Positions 61,664 through 64,000 of a stretch of 64,000 bases of DNA are shown here, piece by piece. Each line of letters begins with the position of its first letter. Position 1 is the stretch's first letter. Under the pieces are notes generated by a model. It was not told the origin of the DNA. It made no database searches and was given only the letters and a program-made list of their open reading frames with translations. The position numbers were made by a program, and so were the translations under genes. This DNA comes from JAJZAM01 sp027391075 (GTDB lineage Bacteria; Actinomycetota; Acidimicrobiia; Acidimicrobiales; Palsa-688), in NCBI GenBank assembly GCA_027391075.1, contig DAHYHI010000115.1, positions 1-64,000 on the forward strand. The letters are read 5' to 3'.

Positions 61664-62452
61664 CTAGTAGGGCGACGTTCCGCCGTCGATGGATATGAGC
61701 GATCCTGTTATCCCCGCCCCCGCATCCGAGGCAAGAAGCAGCGCCACTGCGGCCACGTCCTCCACTTCGTTCAGCCGTTTGATCGCCGATTCGTTTGCGA
61801 AGGTCTGCAGGAGCTCGTCGTAGGTGATCCCCATGGATTCGGCGGCGGAGGGACCCTGGGCTCTCATTTCGTCCGTCTCGATGGCTCCGGGGCAGAGTGC
61901 ATTGACGGTGATCCCCATGGTGCCGACCTCGCGTGCGACAGACTTGGTCAGCCCGCACACGGCGTGCTTGGCGACGACATAGCTGGCAATGCCGGGTTTG
62001 CCCATCTTTCCCTCCACCGAGCTCATGGCGATGATCCGTCCCCAGCCGTTGGGGATCATGTGCTTCAACGCTGCCCGGACAGTCCAGAAGGTGTGCCAGA
62101 AGCTCCAGTCCAGGGCCTCGGCCATCGCCTCGTCGGTCATGTCCACTACTGGCGCGTAGTTGCTTCCACCTCCTGCGTTGGGAACGAGGATGTCGATCCT
62201 GCCGAAGCGCTCAACCGTCTTTGCCACGACCGCCTCGCAGTCGGAGCGGAGCTTCACGTCACCTGCGACGAACGCCACAGCACCCCCATCACCGGAACGC
62301 GAAAGCTCCTCGACGGCCTGAGCACCCTTGGCCGGGTCGCGACCGTTGATCACCACGTCCGCACCTTCACGCTGAAACGCCTTAGCGATCGCGAAGCCAA
62401 TCCCGCGGGTACCGCCTGTCACGCAGGCGACGCGGCCTTCGAGAAAACCCAT
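61664..62452 (-). CDS. SDR-family oxidoreductase, tandem copy B
   Basis: The 262-residue SDR has TGGTRGIGFAIAKAFQREGA, PNAGGGSNYAPV, MSSVEGKMGKPGIASYVVAK and ISIDGGTSPY. The insertion MGKPGIASY before the Tyr is shared with copy A. It leads the two-gene unit and lies divergent to the PEP-utilizer-like gene. Confidence 0.9.
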   Translation of the reverse strand: MGFLEGRVACVTGGTRGIGFAIAKAFQREGADVVINGRDPAKGAQAVEELSRSGDGGAVAFVAGDVKLRSDCEAVVAKTVERFGRIDILVPNAGGGSNYAPVVDMTDEAMAEALDWSFWHTFWTVRAALKHMIPNGWGRIIAMSSVEGKMGKPGIASYVVAKHAVCGLTKSVAREVGTMGITVNALCPGAIETDEMRAQGPSAAESMGITYDELLQTFANESAIKRLNEVEDVAAVALLLASDAGAGITGSLISIDGGTSPY

Positions 62453-62660
62453 CTCCCCTCCCTGGTAGAGCTGCTGGATATGATTATGACGGATCTAGCC
62501 GTGGTAATCAACTGGTCAGTTTATAGCTGCGCTCGACTTGCTGCACGTCGGCTGAACCACTCCCTGAACCACTTGAGTCCAGGGACAAGTGACGGCATAC
62601 TAACCGGTCGATTAGCATCACTACCAGAAGATCGCTTCTAAGGGACAGGGGGATGAGCAC
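62453..62660. other. Divergent intergenic region before the PEP-utilizer-like gene
   Basis: Within 208 bases are AT-rich tracts (GATATGATTATGACG near 62470 and CATACTAACCGGTCGATTAGC near 62600) that look like promoter cores for the two divergent genes, and a GGGACAGGGGG purine run before the ATG. I see no gene. Confidence 0.4.
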
Positions 62661-64000
62661 ATGAGGGACCGCTGGATAACCGACTGGGTGCCGAGCGAGC
62701 GCTGGCCTCACTACACCCGGGCCAATTCAGGAGAGGTAGCCCCGACCCCGGTCAGCCCGCTGAGCGCTACGTACACGTGGGCGAACGGCATCTGCCAAGG
62801 GTGGCGGGACGGCTACGTCAGGACCGGCAACTACTCGATGGACGAGTTCGACATGGCCCGACCCGAGACAGTGGGGTTCTTCGGCGGTTACATGTACATA
62901 AACCTGTCGAACGTTCGCATGCAGGGGGTCCGCAACCCGGCGGTCACTGTCGAGCAGCTCGACTTGGCCTTCTTCGGCGACCACCCTGACGTTCCACCTT
63001 ACGTCGCTGATCCCCGCGACGAACGTCCCGACCTGACCGACAAGATCCTCGCTCACATGGGCTGGCTCGTCACGACCTCCACCTGGCCCGAGATAGACGA
63101 CGAGCGCGACAGGACCAAAGCCCTTCGTGCGAAGCGCCCCGACCTTACCTCCCTCGACGACGCGGCCCTGCTCAGGCGTGTCCGAGAACTACAGACGCTC
63201 ATAGCCAAGCTCTTCGAGAGCCACACGCTCACTTCGAGCGGTTCGGGGGTGGCACCCGGCATCCTCTTCGCCGTCGGTCAGGCCATAGGGGATCCCACCG
63301 TTCCGATGAAGCTCGTGTCCGGGCTCGGTGACGTCGACTCGGCGGAGCCGAGCGCCAGGATGTGGGAGATCTCCCGCCTCGTCCGCAGCTCTCAGGAGTT
63401 AACCGACCTATTCGACCAGGGCGTCCCAGGTCTCGTCGAACGCCTGGCGGCTTCGCGGTCCGAAGACGCTTCGAAGTTCCTTTCCGAGTGGCGGCGCTTC
63501 ATCGAGGACTTCGGCTCCCGCTCGGTCAACGAGTACGAGCTGAGCGCGGACACGTGGGAGACCCGCCCCGAGCTCGCCCTCGCCACCTTGGAGCGGGTCA
63601 GGTTCCAATCGGACGAGGACAGCCCGGCCCTTCGACTAGCTCGGCGCGTCAGGGAACGCGAAGCTGCCACAGCCGAGGTGAGGGCCAAGCTCGCCGACAT
63701 GGGCAACGAGGAGCTCGCCGGTCAGTTCGAGGCGGCACTGGTAGCCGCCAACCAGCTCGTGTTCAGGGAGCGCACCAAGACCAACCTGATCAGGGCCATC
63801 CACGAGGCCCGGATGACCTTCCTGGAGCTGGGACGCCGCCACGCTGCCGTCGGAAACCTAAGGGACGTGTCGCACGTGTTCCACCTCCTAGACGAGGAAC
63901 TGGAAGCTTTCGTCGCCGACCCGGCTTCTTTCACGGACACCCTGGCGTCTAGGGCGTCCGAGTGGGCGGAGCTGTTCGACCTCGAGCCGCCGTTCATCAT
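62661..64000 (+). CDS. PEP-utilizer-like protein (rifampicin-phosphotransferase central-domain type), 3' end outside window
   Basis: From ATG 62661 the frame is open for 446 codons to the window edge. It begins RDRWITDWVPSERWPHYTRA and NSGEVAPTPVSPLSATY, the pattern of the substrate-binding middle domain of PEP-synthase/rifampicin-phosphotransferase-like proteins; no ATP-grasp domain precedes it. The phosphohistidine swivel domain normally follows and should lie beyond 64000. Helical middle part (EFGSRSVNEYEL-like FGSRSVNEYELS, TKTNLIRAIHEARMTFLELG). Together with the 29312 protein it may form a separate-subunit phosphotransferase system; that needs the right flank. Confidence 0.72.
   Translation, partial: MRDRWITDWVPSERWPHYTRANSGEVAPTPVSPLSATYTWANGICQGWRDGYVRTGNYSMDEFDMARPETVGFFGGYMYINLSNVRMQGVRNPAVTVEQLDLAFFGDHPDVPPYVADPRDERPDLTDKILAHMGWLVTTSTWPEIDDERDRTKALRAKRPDLTSLDDAALLRRVRELQTLIAKLFESHTLTSSGSGVAPGILFAVGQAIGDPTVPMKLVSGLGDVDSAEPSARMWEISRLVRSSQELTDLFDQGVPGLVERLAASRSEDASKFLSEWRRFIEDFGSRSVNEYELSADTWETRPELALATLERVRFQSDEDSPALRLARRVREREAATAEVRAKLADMGNEELAGQFEAALVAANQLVFRERTKTNLIRAIHEARMTFLELGRRHAAVGNLRDVSHVFHLLDEELEAFVADPASFTDTLASRASEWAELFDLEPPFI

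Noticed and set aside
61070..62641. Open plus-strand frame of 523 codons across both SDR genes
   Set aside because: It is antisense to two clear SDR genes with full motifs; its residues resemble no family. High-GC codon structure makes long antisense frames common.

Overview
The window is high-GC actinobacterial DNA. The clues are F420-type luciferase-like and MDR enzymes, many GTG starts, ATGA/GTGA overlaps, lipoprotein importers, and P450 and Rieske systems with CoA-linked catabolism. The gene mix resembles Acidimicrobiia or a related soil/aquatic actinomycete, but this is an inference; there is no rRNA or marker gene to settle it. I found no tRNA, rRNA, CRISPR array or prophage.

1-3.65 kb is mobile-element debris: a partial antitoxin, an apparently intact PIN/RHH toxin-antitoxin pair with a 7-bp inverted repeat at its start, a beta-lactamase-fold gene cut off by a complete IS3-family element, a decayed MobF-type relaxase/helicase remnant on the other side of the IS, and a dead second vapBC pair with an in-frame stop.

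3.67-15.84 kb is a distinct, lower-GC block. A tightly packed nine-gene minus-strand operon runs sulfatase, SDR, crotonase, peptide-type ABC importer (permease, permease-ATPase fusion, ATPase), serine hydrolase, substrate-binding lipoprotein and M28-like peptidase. A divergent LacI-family regulator lies upstream, and two LacI-like sites lie before the operon and before the binding-protein gene. It reads as a self-contained uptake and processing system for a sulfated, probably amide- or ester-containing compound.

16.2-42.4 kb is a catabolic region for a hydrophobic or cyclic substrate. One operon has a Zn-ribbon DUF35 protein, a thiolase-like protein, a SnoaL-like protein, a three-subunit molybdenum hydroxylase, P450 number 1 and an MDR reductase. 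A second group has a Rieske oxygenase, an FMN split-barrel protein, a TetR regulator and a plant-type ferredoxin. Divergent from an acyl-CoA dehydrogenase is a plus-strand operon: a PPDK-like protein lacking its ATP-grasp domain, SDR, two CaiB/BaiF CoA-transferases, an APH-like kinase, SDR and a 3Fe-4S-type ferredoxin. Then on the minus strand come a second thiolase/DUF35 pair, SDR, an F420-type oxidoreductase and an amidohydrolase.

42.6-62.5 kb holds two paralogous ribose-type ABC importers (43-46.7 kb and 56.9-60.7 kb) whose binding proteins share two cysteine pairs and an LWHV tail. Between them are P450 number 2, an esterase-like serine hydrolase, a D-aminoacylase-type amidohydrolase, a VOC protein, a TetR regulator, a second Rieske oxygenase overlapping a KstD-like flavoprotein, a FadR-type regulator and an HSL-type esterase. 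Two near-duplicate SDR genes follow. The window ends inside a second PEP-utilizer-like gene starting at 62661.

Together the genes suggest import of a small oxygenated or cyclic compound, hydroxylation (P450, Rieske, Mo-hydroxylase), SDR/KstD/MDR oxidation and reduction, CoA activation by CoA transfer, and side-chain removal by acyl-CoA dehydrogenase and thiolase/DUF35 aldolase-type pairs. Two PEP-synthase-like proteins may phosphorylate an intermediate. The substrate cannot be read from the sequence.
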